A stretch of 64,000 bases of DNA from Muricea muricata (lineage: Eukaryota; Cnidaria; Anthozoa; Malacalcyonacea; Plexauridae): NCBI GenBank assembly GCA_963855995.1, contig OY979726.1:3749501-3813500 (forward strand), written 5' to 3'. A program made the translations under genes and the position numbers. Each line of letters begins with the position of its first letter. Positions within the stretch are counted from its first letter, which is position 1. Below are positions 36,522-48,069 of the stretch, in pieces. The notes under the pieces are model-generated. The model searched no databases and was not told the DNA's origin. It saw nothing but the letters and a program-made list of their open reading frames with translations.

Positions 36522-37630
36522 TGATTAGGGGGCTTTGAAAAATTTACATTCAAAACACATTTGGCACATGAATTTTGGCAAAGAAAATTTGGTCGTGTAA
36601 AAAGGGTTTAATGATGGAACACAGGCTGCGGCGTAGGAACAGGGGGGCTGGGGGGGGGGGACTCGAGCCCCTTCCCCCCCCCTCCCAATTTTTTAAGGAG
36701 GGGCTAAGCCCCCCCCCCCCCCCAAAAAAAAATCTGTCCGGCGTGATTTTAATCACGTGAATATTGTATTAGATAGTGTGTTAGAGTGGTTAGAATGTTA
36801 GATTGGTTGCCAGATTGGTTCTTAGACCAATTTAGAGCTTAAAAAATTACATTTTTCCCTGGACGAATACACCAAGATTAACCAGATAGTTTCACAATTT
36901 CCCTTTTCTCGTGTCAATATCTAATTACATTGTTATAGGACCCATAAAATCAGCATTTGAGTTCAATAAGCATTTAGTATAGATATCAGAAATTCACATT
37001 CACTAATCAATATCCAAACTTCAACTGATGCATTTTTTTTTGAAATCGTTATACATTATTCACATTTTTTGTAAAAAATGTGCCAAATCTAGCTCATTTT
37101 TGCAATCAAAATAAACTCCAAACTAAGTGCCCAAATCGCCGGGAATGGCATTTCCGGGGTTCTAGTTTTCAAAATTTCCCGTGGGAAGAAGGCCCCCGGA
37201 CCCCTCTACAGAGCTCGCGCCTTCGGCGCTCGTATGCTCAGCCCCCCAACTTTTAATTCGTTCCTACGCCTCTGAACACAGGTGTCGGTATAGTACACCT
37301 TGCCACACCTTTTCTGATTTCAGGTCGATGGATGCCTTCAAAGCTAGAAGGCAAACCTTGATTTTCTCATGGAAGACCTATTCAGTTATTTGTGTGAAGT
37401 TTCAAGTGATTTCGAGAGATCATTTTACTTTTTAAGTTACCAAAACATTGCCGCAGAGCCATGGTAATACCCATCTATAAATGAAATTTAGAAAACTTGG
37501 AACCAACAATCAGACTGCAAAACAACCTTCAAGATTGTATTTTCATTTCATACTGTTAGGGGGATGGCGCAAGTTCAAATCATCATTTGAATTAATATAT
37601 GCCAACCATCCTGCATGGGAGTAAATAAGT
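36522..37630. other. Intergenic with homopolymer G/C tracts
   Basis: G- and C-runs at 36640-36725 surround a GAGCCCCTTCC..GGAGGGGCTAAG inverted pair. 37180-37260 (CCCCCGGACCCCTCTACAGA, CGCTCG, CAGCCCCCC) resembles 80-150 and looks like pieces of one dispersed repeat. Confidence 0.5.
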
Positions 37631-37634
37631 TTAA

Positions 37635-37835
37635 AGATCCTGTCACACGGTACCATTTTTCTTGCAACTTGCAATGCAATTCTACTCTTGGGAGATGTAA
37701 AGTTAGCAAATACAAGTTTCCACCACAGTTTGCTGATATATTTTCAACATACCAAACATTTGTCACAAATTTACATCTCTTAAGAGTGGAATTGCGTTGC
37801 AAGTTGCAAGAAAAATTGCACCGTGTGACAGGGCC
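37635..37835. mobile_element. Palindromic TTAA-flanked MITE of ~200 bp
   Basis: TTAA at 37631-37634 and 37836-37839. The left end GATCCTGTCACACGGTACCA and the inverted right end GGCCCTGTCACACGGTGCAA pair through TTTTTCTTGCAACTTGCAA and on for about 70 bp. This is a different piggyBac-like family from the MITE at 337. Confidence 0.8.
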
Positions 37836-37984
37836 TTAATTAATTCGTTAAGCACACTGCCTGGAAGTTGGAAGTGTACAAGACAGTTGGGCGGGTTGCT
37901 AGGTATACACGTCAGCAATCTAGGTCTCCTATATCTATGCAAAAATCCCCCATGCATGGTCAGGGCACAGTACAGGGAACAAAC

Positions 37985-38205
37985 AGTAGGGAGACCTCAA
38001 CAGTGCGACATGTCCCCGTATTTTTATAGAATTGACTAGCCAGAATAATGGAAGAGCAGACAGTTCATCGTTTCTATTGGTCAGAAAAGGCAGTTGATTG
38101 GCCAAACCTGCATAATGAACATACGTAATGCGACATGCGTGGCGACAGAGGCTTCAAAGGCTCCGACTCGAGTGGGTGGTCCGTTTGTTTACTTTCTATT
38201 CTGTG
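37985..38205 (+). repeat. Dispersed repeat, copy 2
   Basis: See 21010-21190; same order of blocks (AGTGCGACATGTCC, TTGGCCAAACC, CATAATGAACATACGTAATG, TACTTTCTATTC). Confidence 0.65.
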
Positions 38206-38260
38206 GTCAGGATCCTGAATGGCGGGGGGGGGGGGGCTGTTTCATTACCCAGGACACATT

Positions 38261-38647
38261 AGGGCCATTTATACGGCTTAAATAAGTCGAGAACGTCTGT
38301 ATAAACGTACAATTTCTTTGCGACTAAAACAAGCCGCGACTGATTTTAGCCCAGGGTTCGGGTCTCGTCTTAAATTGGCCGCGGCCAGTTTTAGGCGGGA
38401 AAACCTCGTAAAAACGCTTCGTTCGCGACCAAGGCAGGTCTATTTATACGATGTTTATTAATATTATTTACTATTAGTTTAGTTTATTAATATGATGTTC
38501 GCGACCAAGGCAAGTCTGTTTATATGATGTGTTGTCCTATTTATACGAGTGTTTAGTAAAACTGGCGTATAACAGGCTGTGCTCTCGACTTATTTAAGCC
38601 GCGGCCTATGTAAGCCGCGGCTTATTTTCGCTCGTATAAATGGTTCT
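38261..38647. mobile_element. MITE with AGGGCCATTTATAC-type ends
   Basis: The left AGGGCCATTTATACGGCTTA and the inverted right AGAACCATTTATACGAGCGA flank a region with repeated TTCGCGACCAAGGCA and AAGCCGCGGC motifs. ATT flanks both sides. Confidence 0.6.
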
Positions 38648-39156
38648 ATTGTCACTTCATCCCATAGTCATAGGCGACTGCCTTGCTCACATCTTAATCC
38701 CACTTCCCGGCCAGAGAGTTTTCTAATTTGGTTTCAGCAAATCGAGGTAAAACAGAAAAAACTTTGCTAACGTTTGTTTATACCCAATTCACATTTTAAG
38801 ATCACTCACATGCCTAGTTACTATTGTATTAGCTTTCGGTAGCGTAACGGGGAACAACAAAAGTATGCGTATAATATAACTACGCATTTAGAAGTATGGA
38901 AAAGAGTGAATAACTCGTATTCATCACTCGTATGCCAGGTTACTTTTGACCTAACGTTCTCTTCGACAAACGAGAACAATGGTATCCAACCCTGTGAATA
39001 ATCCAATGTTGGGAATTGGGCGTGGCAACGGAAAAAAACATTGTTAGTAAAATTTGTCTGTTACGGCATGGGCACAAATAGTTACCTTAGTTTGCGCATA
39101 TGTCCAAGTACAGCTTCACACAAGTTAAAGCATGTAAATCTTTCATGCTAATTTTG

Positions 39157-40492
39157 GTAATATTTCCGTGTTCTCAGTACGCGAAATCAAATTTTAATCC
39201 AAGCCCTAAATCTAATCAAATCTTCACATCTTCAATCCATCAACGTTAAAACACGACAAATAAAACGTTGGTTATTATTATTATTATCATTATTTCTCAA
39301 TCTTTATACAGGATAAAAACATCAGTATTTACACCTATGTATTTCATAAAGATAAAACTGTTATCCTTGTTTGTCCTGTTTAAAAGAGAATTAATTTAAT
39401 TACAAGTATAAACCTAAAATATATCTAAGATTCACATGATGTTAAAATCTAAAGCTTAATGTCAATAAGCAAAATCTTACACTTGCTAAGATGAGGTTCC
39501 ACTCTTAATTTTAGGGGAAGGCTATTATAAAGTTTAGCTCCACCATAACAAAATCCTTGTTTTGCAGTCTCTACTTGAAGTAACCGTGGTAAATAATTAT
39601 TGTTTCTCGTCTCCATTGTATGACTAAGAATTTCAAAATAGTTATTAAAAGTCACACTGTTTGTTTGCTGTTGCAAACACTTTCTCACTAACATACAATT
39701 TTGTCTTTGAATGACGTCATGGATATCCCCAAGTGTATCATTTCCTGTTAGATCTTTAGCTCTATTCAGCAAAGATATTAAACGCTCTTTTTGTGTTTGT
39801 GTATACGCTAGCTTAATTGGACCAGCATAGGACAGTATTCGGAAGTATCATCATATTAAATATTTGTGTTGCAGCATTAATATCCAGGTACTCTCTCACG
39901 CTTTTCAGTAATGTCAGTAATCTTAAACGGTTGCTTGCTCGTTTTTGAGCTCGATTAAAATTAGACTGTAACGTAAGTGTACTATCAATTACATTTCCCA
40001 AGTAGACGTACTCTGGCACAAAAGAGATCGAAGTACATTCATAACTGATCTTAAGCTCTCTACCGTGCTGTTTTACCCGCTTTGCAGTTCCAAAAAGCAT
40101 TGCCTAGGTCTTTCCTTTCTTGAGGTTAAGCCCAAGCTCATTTTCTCTGCAATATGTTTCAACACTTTCCATTTCTAAGTTCAAAACTTTTTCAATAACA
40201 TCAATATCTTTATTTGCATAGTATATGACTGTATCATATGCATACTTAATAACATGACAGTTCAAGGTTTTCAACAAGATCGTTAAAGAAAACAATGAAT
40301 AAGAGAGGACCCAAAATTGAGCCCTGCGGGACTCCACAGTAAACAGGCTCAGTGTCTGATCTAACATTTTCGATTTCGACTATCTGAGTCCTATTAAATA
40401 GATAGTCTGTAAAGAGTTTGGATTAGGGTTAGGGCTTGGATTAAAATTTATATTCGCCATACTGAGAACACGGAATTATTACCCTCATTTTC
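39157..40492. mobile_element. Non-LTR reverse transcriptase remnant between inverted repeats
   Basis: The left edge (39157-39222) and right edge (40427-40492) are inverted copies: GTAATA-TTCCGTGTTCTCAGTA, then an AAATTTTAATCCAAGCCCTAA block. Between them lies a minus-strand reverse transcriptase remnant with an ATAAT-type microsatellite at its 3' end (39274-39295). Either the retrotransposon landed within a terminal-inverted-repeat element, or the inverted edges belong to an unrelated later rearrangement. Confidence 0.6.
39449..40430 (-). pseudogene. Broken CR1/L2-like reverse transcriptase C-terminal region
   Basis: The minus strand encodes, in shifted frames, CGVPQGSILGPLLFIVF (fingers-palm motif), IKYAYDTVIYYANK (the catalytic YADD reads YAYD) and ELGLNLKKGKT. 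Next come FVPEYVYLGNVIDSTLTL and a terminal GAKLYNSLPLKL stretch. A frameshift separates the PQGS block from the YAYD block, and further breaks occur at about 40104 and 39800. Loss of a catalytic Asp together with the frame breaks makes it inactive. Confidence 0.85.
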
Positions 40493-40537
40493 CCCTTTTT
40501 CCAGACGTTTTGCGCGCGCGTTAGGGGACTGGTTCTA

Positions 40538-41382
40538 CAGGGTGTCCCAATAAAAACAATGTTTTGCATTCGCGTTTAATGCTTGAAAAGAATATCAAGC
40601 AATGAAAGTAGTGTTTATTCTCGTTTAAAAGTATATTCATTCAGCTTTCTTTGGATAGGTTGTCTATTAAGTTTGAACGAGTAAGTGATAAGTTATGGTA
40701 CATTAACTGATCGCGAGATGAAGTTTTCAAAATTGAGATCACGCTTTAATTACATCCCATGTTCACAACCTGTATTCAAAGTGGCTATTTGGATTTCATA
40801 TCTGGAAGCTGAAGATTCATCTCATCTTTTATTATTTTTCTTGGTATGTTGATCTTTTGTAATAAAAGTGTGTTTGATCAGACAGCGTACAGTCAATTTT
40901 GTCTTTAAGACAGCTCAAAAGAAAGTACCAATCACTGTCTCATGCACTAAGTCATAAAATGTGGTGAATGCATTTAATTGCAACCAGATCCATTAATTTC
41001 AATCAATCAGAAAAAAACATTTTCTTCTCACTAGTATTAGTACTTCATACTAGTATTTATACTAGTATTCAGTACTAGTATAAAATCTTTTTCAACAAGG
41101 ATAATTACTTCTGCTGTGGAACATTAAGTGAACACTAGTCAGTCTCAAACTACCCCTGTGGCACCAAAATTATGTCCTTTTTAGGAGCATCTCAAAATGA
41201 CCACTTGCGCTAAAATTGCCCCCGTGGTCTTATTACTTGCTTCAAGTAGACAAGGAATGACTTGTTCGATAGACAAATGAACAAGCCATAAAACAAGAAA
41301 ACAAAAGTCACTTTATATGATCAAGTTTTCATTCAGCAATCAATCTTGGAAATTTGAATCCGTTTTTTTGAGACACCATGTC
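40538..41382. mobile_element. CAGGGTGTCCC repeat, right end degenerate
   Basis: TA precedes CAGGGTGTCCCAATAAAAAC. A weak right end, GAGACACCATGT, lies at about 41371-41382. An interior module, GACCACTTGCGCTAAAAT near 41200, is shared (inverted) with 48290-48360 and with the MITE at 55497. Confidence 0.4.
41033..41088. repeat. ACTAGTATT short tandem repeat
   Basis: Five occurrences of CTAGTAT(T/A) with short linkers. Confidence 0.7.
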
Positions 41383-42038
41383 GAATGTTTTCCAATAAAA
41401 ACCACCCAAATCGCATTTAATGCCGCTCATTTTAACGATGAAACTAAATACATGTTTCTAATTTCTGAAACTATCGATATTTATTATGTGAATTTATCGC
41501 CTCTGAATTGATGCCAGTCGTAAAGAAAATAATATAAGTCACAAATTTTAACATTCCGTCACTATACTACAATATACTACACTGCGCGAGCTTCGACTCA
41601 GGGCCGTCGCGAGCGGGGGGGGGGGGTGCGGCAGCCCCCTCCCCCAATAATTTTCGCAAGTCAATCCAGTCGGCAAATTGCTTCATTACCGCTCGGCAGT
41701 CGGCAACTTTAGCGCTATAGACAATTACTGTGATAAGTTATATCAATCGATTCTAATATTACCATTATAATTATTAACGAGAAAGAACATAAAGGCGAAA
41801 ACACAATAAACTTTAGATAAAGAAAGTTTTGAGGCGTTGTGCCAGACTGCCAGTGAATCTTAAATTCATTGTTTTTTATCAGTCGTTGAAAAGTGAGTCG
41901 TTAAAAATTGACGATAGGCTAAAGTTTTGAAAATCGTTGTGGAAACACTGTATACAAACGTTACTTGATATTTGATACCCCTGGGGCATATATATTTTTC
42001 GCTTGATTGCTGTTAAAGCACTTTGACAAATTACAACT

Positions 42039-44125
42039 ATGCGTGGTTCAAAACACAAAAGAAAAAGACTAAAACTTCAGTGCCTTGAATGTAATTCGGT
42101 TTTTGACGACGATTATCGTAAAAGACACGAACAAACTTGCCATCAGGGCAAGCGAGTCCGAGTGGCACACAAAGACGCGCCGGCTAATCCATTTGTGGCC
42201 GCAAAACGCAGTCAAAGCCAAAAGGAAGGCTGCGAGAAGTCGCAAGATCGTGATCAAGAAGACACCGTAAGCACAAGAGGGGAAGACAAAGAGAAAAACG
42301 AAGAGAAAAGCGAAGACAAAGGCGAACTATGCGGCATGAAGACTGAAGTATAATAAAAATACGAGGCGCACCGTGTTCTGTATTATGTATAAACAGCGTG
42401 TCGCAACGTTAATCAACCTGCTTAGAAACGTCATAAATTCTACTTACTAATAATGTAAACGGAAATGGAAACGTAATAATGAACGGTATTATTCGCATTT
42501 AACAGTCTTTCCGAAGACTTCGATAAAAGCAAAAGCGCAAGAAGAGGAACCTATGATGTGCATAAAAGCAAGCATAAGAGCGCAAGGTTTTCATTTTCTT
42601 ATGTTTGCGTTTATGCACATCAAAGGTTCCGCGCGCTATGCTTGTGAGTTGTGCTTATGCTTACGTCGCAGGGAGGACCAGGCTGAATTGAACGGTGAAA
42701 GAAAATTACATTGCTGTAGTATTACGTTTACGCTCTCATATATTACCAGATATATACGGCAGCTTTATATAGAGCTTCAGTTCCGATTACATTCCAGTTT
42801 AATTTTGTGATCTCAGTACAGGTGTTTTAGCTCTAAGTATCATATTACTATTAAATGATATGCCATATATTTATATACAAAGAAACTTGCTTTGTAGCTC
42901 CTGTCGAATGTTATGAACCAGGTGACACAAGCTACGAACAGGCATCCAATTCTACGCAAGAGCCAGCAACAAAGTACGGTGATCGAGAGATCCATGCGTC
43001 GACCAGCAAACCAGTCATTAAAGATACATTGCCGGAAAGTGACGATTTCATTGCAGAGACCAGCGATTCGTTTACCGTTTCTGAAATTACAGATTCTGTT
43101 GCCTTTCCTGGCATTCTTGCCATTTCAGATTTTCCCAGTACCGAAACAACGGATCCTGTTTTCTTTCCTGTAATTCCAGATTCTCCGACTCCAGATTCGG
43201 TTTCCATTTCCGAAATTGCAGATTCGCCCAGCCTTCTTAACGAATCTTTTACTCCTGGAAATGCAGATTCACGGTCCGAAATCACTCAGAAATCGTACTG
43301 GAATAATTGGATCGATTGTGTTGCGACCTTGTCTTGCATTGGAAACTATGCAAATGCTGTCAAACTCAGGTAAACGACGCAAAAAATTCGGACATTCCTA
43401 ATATAGAACAATGGATCGAAGAGGCTAATAAGAACACTGTCACACAGATACAAGAAAATTGTGAGAGATTTATTGAAAAATCCGAAACCATTCTTCAAGA
43501 TATCCAACGGACAAAGCCTAAACTTAAGGACCCTGACCCTGCTCAAATCTCTGAAAATCTGGTGGATCATGATCCAGCTTTACGTGGTGAGGTCCGTAAC
43601 GACAATCAGCGAGAGTACCTGGTTGAAGTTGGGCCTTTTCAGCCGAGATTATCGTTTTTCCCAACTAACCCAGATATACCTCAGGGCAAGCAGAATCGAT
43701 TTTCGCCACGATGGTATGACGAGTATCCACATTTGGAATACAGTATAGAGAGAGACGCTGTTTTTTGTTTTGTGTGCTCGTTATTCGACGACACACCTGC
43801 AAAGGAGAAAGCAGACCCCAGCTGGAAAACTACTGGGATTAGAGAATGGCACAAGATGAAAAGTGTTGGTAAAAGCAAACAGGGAAAACTGGCACAGCAC
43901 TTCTCCTCCCAAAGTCATAAGGCATCTCTTGGTGCATACTGTCACTTCCTAAAAAAAACCAAGCATATCGACATCCAACTGGATAAAGCAAAAAGGGCAG
44001 CGCAAATTCAGGAAGCTCAAGATTTGGAATCCAACCGCCAAATCATTCTTATCCTCTTGGACGTTGCAAAGACCCTTGCTCGCCAAGCTCTTCCCTTCCG
44101 AGGCGACAAAAATTTTTGGCAGTGA
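42039..44125 (+). CDS. hAT/ZMYM-type protein, N-terminal part with TTF-type zinc finger, interrupted
   Basis: The first block, 42039-~42270, encodes a basic C2-type finger (LQCLECNSVFDDDYRKRHEQ) and ends at a good donor (GACACC then GTAAGC). A second frame, roughly 42900-43373, is acidic and Ser/Thr-rich with loose repeats of the type I-x-DS-x-x-F. It runs into a stop and the sequence continues in another frame, 43374-44125. That third block holds the TTF-type zinc finger region typical of ZMYM1-like hAT proteins: GPFQPRLSFFP, a WYDEYPHLEYS stretch, a CxxC in VFCFVC and His pair in QHFSSQSH. It stops at a TGA just after LPFRGDKN, where family members continue into the RNase-H-like transposase. 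No catalytic domain follows within the window, so this is a truncated element or a domesticated fragment. The switch near 43307-43373 is a frameshift or an unrecognised intron. Confidence 0.6.
42547..42632. repeat. Imperfect hairpin within the hAT-type locus
   Basis: GGAACCTATGATGTGCATAA pairs with TTATGCACATCAAAGGTTCC across a loop of ~45 bp, which includes GCATAAGAGCGC/CTTATGTTTGCG. Confidence 0.65.
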
Positions 44126-44164
44126 TGACGTCATAGTGATGACGTCACCAATACGATGACGTCA
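44126..44164. promoter_or_regulatory. Cluster of three perfect CRE palindromes (TGACGTCA)
   Basis: TGACGTCA occurs at 44126-44133, 44140-44147 and 44157-44164, starting at the base after the stop codon of the hAT-type frame. TGACGTCA is the CREB/ATF consensus. Spacing is 14 and 17 bp. It may be a short degenerate tandem repeat with no regulatory role. Confidence 0.4.
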
Positions 44165-44389
44165 TCATATTAGCATTAACTTTGTTACAGCCACATTTGA
44201 ACTCCACTGCTGTTTCACCCAAAATCAGGTTCATCAGCATGCTTAGGAAAGGCATAAAGAGATTAATCCAACACACAAGCTTTAGTTTATTATACTTGTG
44301 TGAGTTTGGGATTTATAATTAGTTGCTAATAAACACATATACACAAAAGATTTCTTTTTTTGTTTGTTTATTTTTTGGCCTTCAAAATC

Positions 44390-44760
44390 TCATACACTTA
44401 CAAAAGGTCACAACTAGCCTGCATGCTATATCATATTTCATATTCTATGTTGACTGCCTTATTAGGAACAAAGGGACTGTTGTTACTACATAAATATTGT
44501 TTATGTTTGCATGACACCAACATATTGTTAGAAAACACTGTCCATTGTACATGATACCAATATGGTTCCTGTTACCTATTTGAGTATTTATATTACCAGA
44601 TATTGTTTTTTACCTTCCTTGTCTCATAGATTTACATTTGGTCACTCAGGCCTGACCCGCATGCTATATCGTATTTCATATTACATGGAGACTGTTGACA
44701 CCAAATATTCTTTGATTTTGCTAGACACCAATATGGTTTCTATTACCTATTATTAAATAC
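44390..44760 (+). repeat. Two diverged ~230-bp direct repeats
   Basis: GCATGCTATATCATATTTCA (44420) recurs as GCATGCTATATCGTATTTCA (44661), with GACACCAA and TGTTGAC-type flanks in both. Confidence 0.55.
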
Positions 44761-45665
44761 TAAATAATAAGGATGAAAAAGTAAAGAACAAAATGATTAG
44801 GTTAAAAGTTTTTACCAGGTTCAAAACAAAACAGGTGAATTGCATCTAAATCTATATTGTGATTATGCTGGTGAGGTTTAATTAGGTGGTTAAAAGCAAT
44901 TTATATTGCAGCTCACCCCAATCAGGGTAGTAGATACACATATTTGTACCTAAACAGATGAAAGACCCAAAATGCATCTAGAAATGATGACCACTTGTGA
45001 CTACTACAATTCAAAATAGCCTCTTTCCTCACTAAGTCCTCTTAAGTAAGATTACTATCAAAACAATATTTGGACACACACAAGGTAGAAGAGTTTTAAG
45101 GCAATAGTACTTATCATGCTCTTTCATAACAGACAAGAAAAAGGGTGTTGTGAATAAAAATTAGCATGAATGTAAAGCTCAAGAAGTTAAAATTCTCAAA
45201 GGCTGAGCTAAACTGTTATTGCCTACCAGTACCAAAGACACAGAACTGTTAAGACAAGCACCAGAGATATCAGATCTAGTAGAAATATTCAAAAATAAGT
45301 AATGTCACTTATATCTATAGTATCCAACAATACCACAGGCAATGTCATATTTCAGAAATAAATACTATTAAATAGATCAACAGAACTTTGGTTCATAAAT
45401 GGTAATATACACAATATGACAAACACACTGTCGTGTTGTGATTTAAAATTTTATATTGCATTTCAGTGATTTTACAAAGTTTACAACATAAGTTATAAAG
45501 TACACAACATTGTTTTGAAATCGAGTTGACCTTTGCACCCAACGCAAGTACATGCAAATATATCAATATGGTAATACATACGAACGAAAGTCGTCCATAT
45601 TTCACACTGTAAATCTACAACAATTGTATAATAGCACATCAACAAAGTATTGTTGCCCAACTTAC

Positions 45666-45745
45666 CTTATAGCAGTACACGCTTCGTTCTTTACTTCACG
45701 AGCATTTTTGGGCACGTAGCTTTCGGCTCCAAAGTTTTTAGCCAT
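45666..45745 (-). CDS. Candidate first exon, continuation not found
   Basis: The minus-strand ATG at 45745 opens 26 codons (MAKNFGAESYVPKNAREV and on) and ends at a strong donor, ATAAG then GTAAGT, in phase 2. No phase-matched acceptor and coding exon could be identified in 44200-45660. It faces away from the recombinase at 46309. Confidence 0.3.
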
Positions 45746-46308
45746 ACTCCTATAGCGTCGTCTTGTGAATACACGTTCGTCAAAAGCTCTTGTGAATTTT
45801 ACCCTTCATTTGGGTGTTAATACTTTCCAAAGGCTTCATATTGCCTCTGAGCAATTCCGATCTAACCATATCGCATTTGCAAGACATATTTTACAAGACA
45901 AAATATACTTCGAGTTCGAATCGAATGAACCTTTGCAGTCAAGGTTGAGATCATTGAATATTAATTAGCTTGCCAATTGGCAACTTGCAGCATCATGACT
46001 GAGATACCCCACGCAAAGTCAGTCAGAAAAAATGAGCCAATGAGAGTGGAAAGTTATTTGAAATCATCCAATTAAAAAGCTTGTAGAGAGCTTCGAATTG
46101 CGCAAGCTAAGTCAGACCCCCGCAAAGGTCAGTCAAAATAGTTAATATGGCCTCTCGACCAATCAAATGACTAGAAACCACCACCCGAGTCGGCAAGATC
46201 TTGGTGAAATACCGCTGTCTGTGACTTGAGAGTAACGATTTAAACGCGTGCTGCCGGAATATATTTAACTGGACTACAATAAGTTGGCACTCGTATGAAA
46301 TTGCGAAA

Positions 46309-47215
46309 ATGCCGCTTGATTCAGACAGAATATTAATTATCTATGAATCTTACACGTAAGTCGCATGACTGACTTGACTACCCCTGGATCCGCCCCTGGT
46401 TTTACCTAAGTTTTTACTTTGGCAAAAGAGGCAGAGAAAACCAACGGCTACTGAAACCAAACATGCTTGTCTTGAGGTCCCCACAGGACGGGAAGGACTT
46501 TTTTGAGTTAAATCGCGAAGTTGCTGGTTCTGTTTTGGCAACAAAAAATCACCAAGGTGGCCTCTACGATCCCGAAGACGAATCCGATGGCAAAATCTAT
46601 AGTATACCAGATTCTCCCACTTGTCCTGTCCAAACAATCAAGAATTATTTAAAGCATCTTAATCCAACTTGTGAGAGCTTGTTTCAGCGCCCAAAAGATG
46701 CGAATGCCAACAAATTTGATGTCAACAACTTGATCTGGCACGCAAATTCCCCTGTCGGCGAGAGGACTCTCGGTAATTTGCTTCGGGTGATGACCAAAAG
46801 ACCAGGTATCGAACCACCCTTCACTAACCACTCCATTAGGGCCACGTCCGTAACGGTTTTAGCAAATGCAAACGTCGAGACCCGTTTAATCAAATCATTC
46901 ACTGGCCACAAATCCGACACATCGATCGAGTCGTACAGCAGCCGGCCATCCCCGAGTCAACAAGAATTTATGTCTTCGATTTTGAGTAACTACATCAGCC
47001 AGAGCGAATCAGAAACTGCTTCAACATCATTTGAGGGCAAAGAGAATCAGATTCAACCAGAATCTCGCACTCCTGCTTCATCCGCGAAACACGACCATCA
47101 AATTACCGTTGTTAACAAACAGCAACAAGCAATCCAACTCAATCAAGCGAAGAGCTTTACGGCGTTAAGTCCGGTGTTTCAAATTCAAAACTGTACAGTT
47201 AACATTTATAACTGA
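46309..47215 (+). CDS. Crypton-type tyrosine recombinase (DUF3504-like), probably 5'-truncated
   Basis: The main exon, 46411-47215, encodes a C-terminal tyrosine-recombinase domain of the kind found in Cryptons and in host proteins derived from them (KIAA1958/QRICH1/ZMYM DUF3504 group). Visible catalytic signature: Arg in FGKRGREN, HxxR in TNHSIRAT, and His then Tyr in TGHKSDTSIESY. A preceding ATG exon at 46309-46355 (donor GTAAGT) joins in phase 2 across a 55-bp intron (acceptor CCTAAG), making a 283-residue product. The tail is Gln/Ser-rich. The N-terminal half of a complete recombinase is not seen upstream, so the copy is truncated, or earlier exons were missed. It may be a domesticated gene or a transposon copy; the intact frame and full set of catalytic residues favour a recently active or selected copy. 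Confidence 0.75.
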
Positions 47216-47339
47216 ACTTCATGGATTTCATTCTTTTAATCGGTCGCAAAGACGTTTTAACTGTTAAAAATTGTTCAATAATGTTGATTTTATAGCGATC
47301 GAACTTTGCATTCCGTGCCTAATAAAGAATTTTACGGAG

Positions 47340-47885
47340 GGTAAAAAGATTAAATTATTTAAAGGGAAATGGCAACAAAAATTTTTATTGTCTCATTTGA
47401 AAGAGACTCTAAAAATAATATATAGAAATCTTTTACAAAATGTTTATATCTGTTTTACTCTGGGAGATATTGTCACCTGAATAATCGAACTGTCCGCCAT
47501 CTTGGAATAATTTTTAACTTCATTAACAATGTTCAGGTGACGTCACAACAGGGATAAGCCATTCAAAGCTTCTCCTAAAACCTACCAACAATCAAACATT
47601 GTTTAAAACCTTTTCATTCCGTGCTGAAATCCGAAACACTTAACATGTGTGCGGTTAATGGAGAAGATTAATCATTGTGTCGTAAGAAAAAAAATTGCTT
47701 GACCCCAGTTGTGACGTATCATGCATATCTACAAGTATCCAAGATGGCAGACAACTAAAGATTTCAAGTCAAAATATCTCACCAAATAAGGCAGATATAA
47801 AAATTCTGTAGTAGACTTCTATATATTGTTTTGGAGTCTCTTTCAAATAAGACGATAAAAATTTTTGTTGCCATTTCCTTTAATA
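47340..47885. repeat. Inverted repeat of ~55 bp with 430-bp spacer
   Basis: AAAGGGAAATGGCAACAAAA and ATTTTTATTGTCTCATTTGA (from 47359) are inverted at 47820-47880 (CAAATAAGACGATAAAAATT, TTTGTTGCCATTTCCTTT). The spacer also pairs in part, with GTGACGTCACAAC-like text at 47525 and 47710. Confidence 0.65.
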
Positions 47886-47964
47886 AAAGTGTATTCAGTT
47901 ATTAATTAAATTACGAATAAATTTGAAAGATATTTTTACCAGCGCTTGTGTATATAATAAAACA

Positions 47965-48065
47965 ATTATTCTGCTGACTCTCGTGTATATTACTGATAGC
48001 TGACTCGGTGCTACGCGCCTCGTCAGCTATCAGCGCATATACGACTCGAGTTAGCAGAATAACTG
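47965..48065. repeat. Long hairpin
   Basis: TATTCTGCTGACTCTCGTGT pairs imperfectly with ATACGACTCGAGTTAGCAGA, with TGATAGCTGAC/GTCAGCTATCA at the core. Confidence 0.7.
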
Positions 48066-48069
48066 TTGA

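Noticed and set aside
40420..40440. TTAGGGTTAGGG considered as an interstitial telomere
   Set aside because: Only about two units, inside an inverted-repeat edge; too short to mean anything.
42932..43285. 117-codon minus-strand frame
   Set aside because: Antisense shadow of the acidic Ser/Thr-rich repeats of the hAT-type locus.
46350..46920. Minus-strand frames of 60-95 codons opposite the recombinase
   Set aside because: Antisense shadows of a frame that carries the full recombinase signature.
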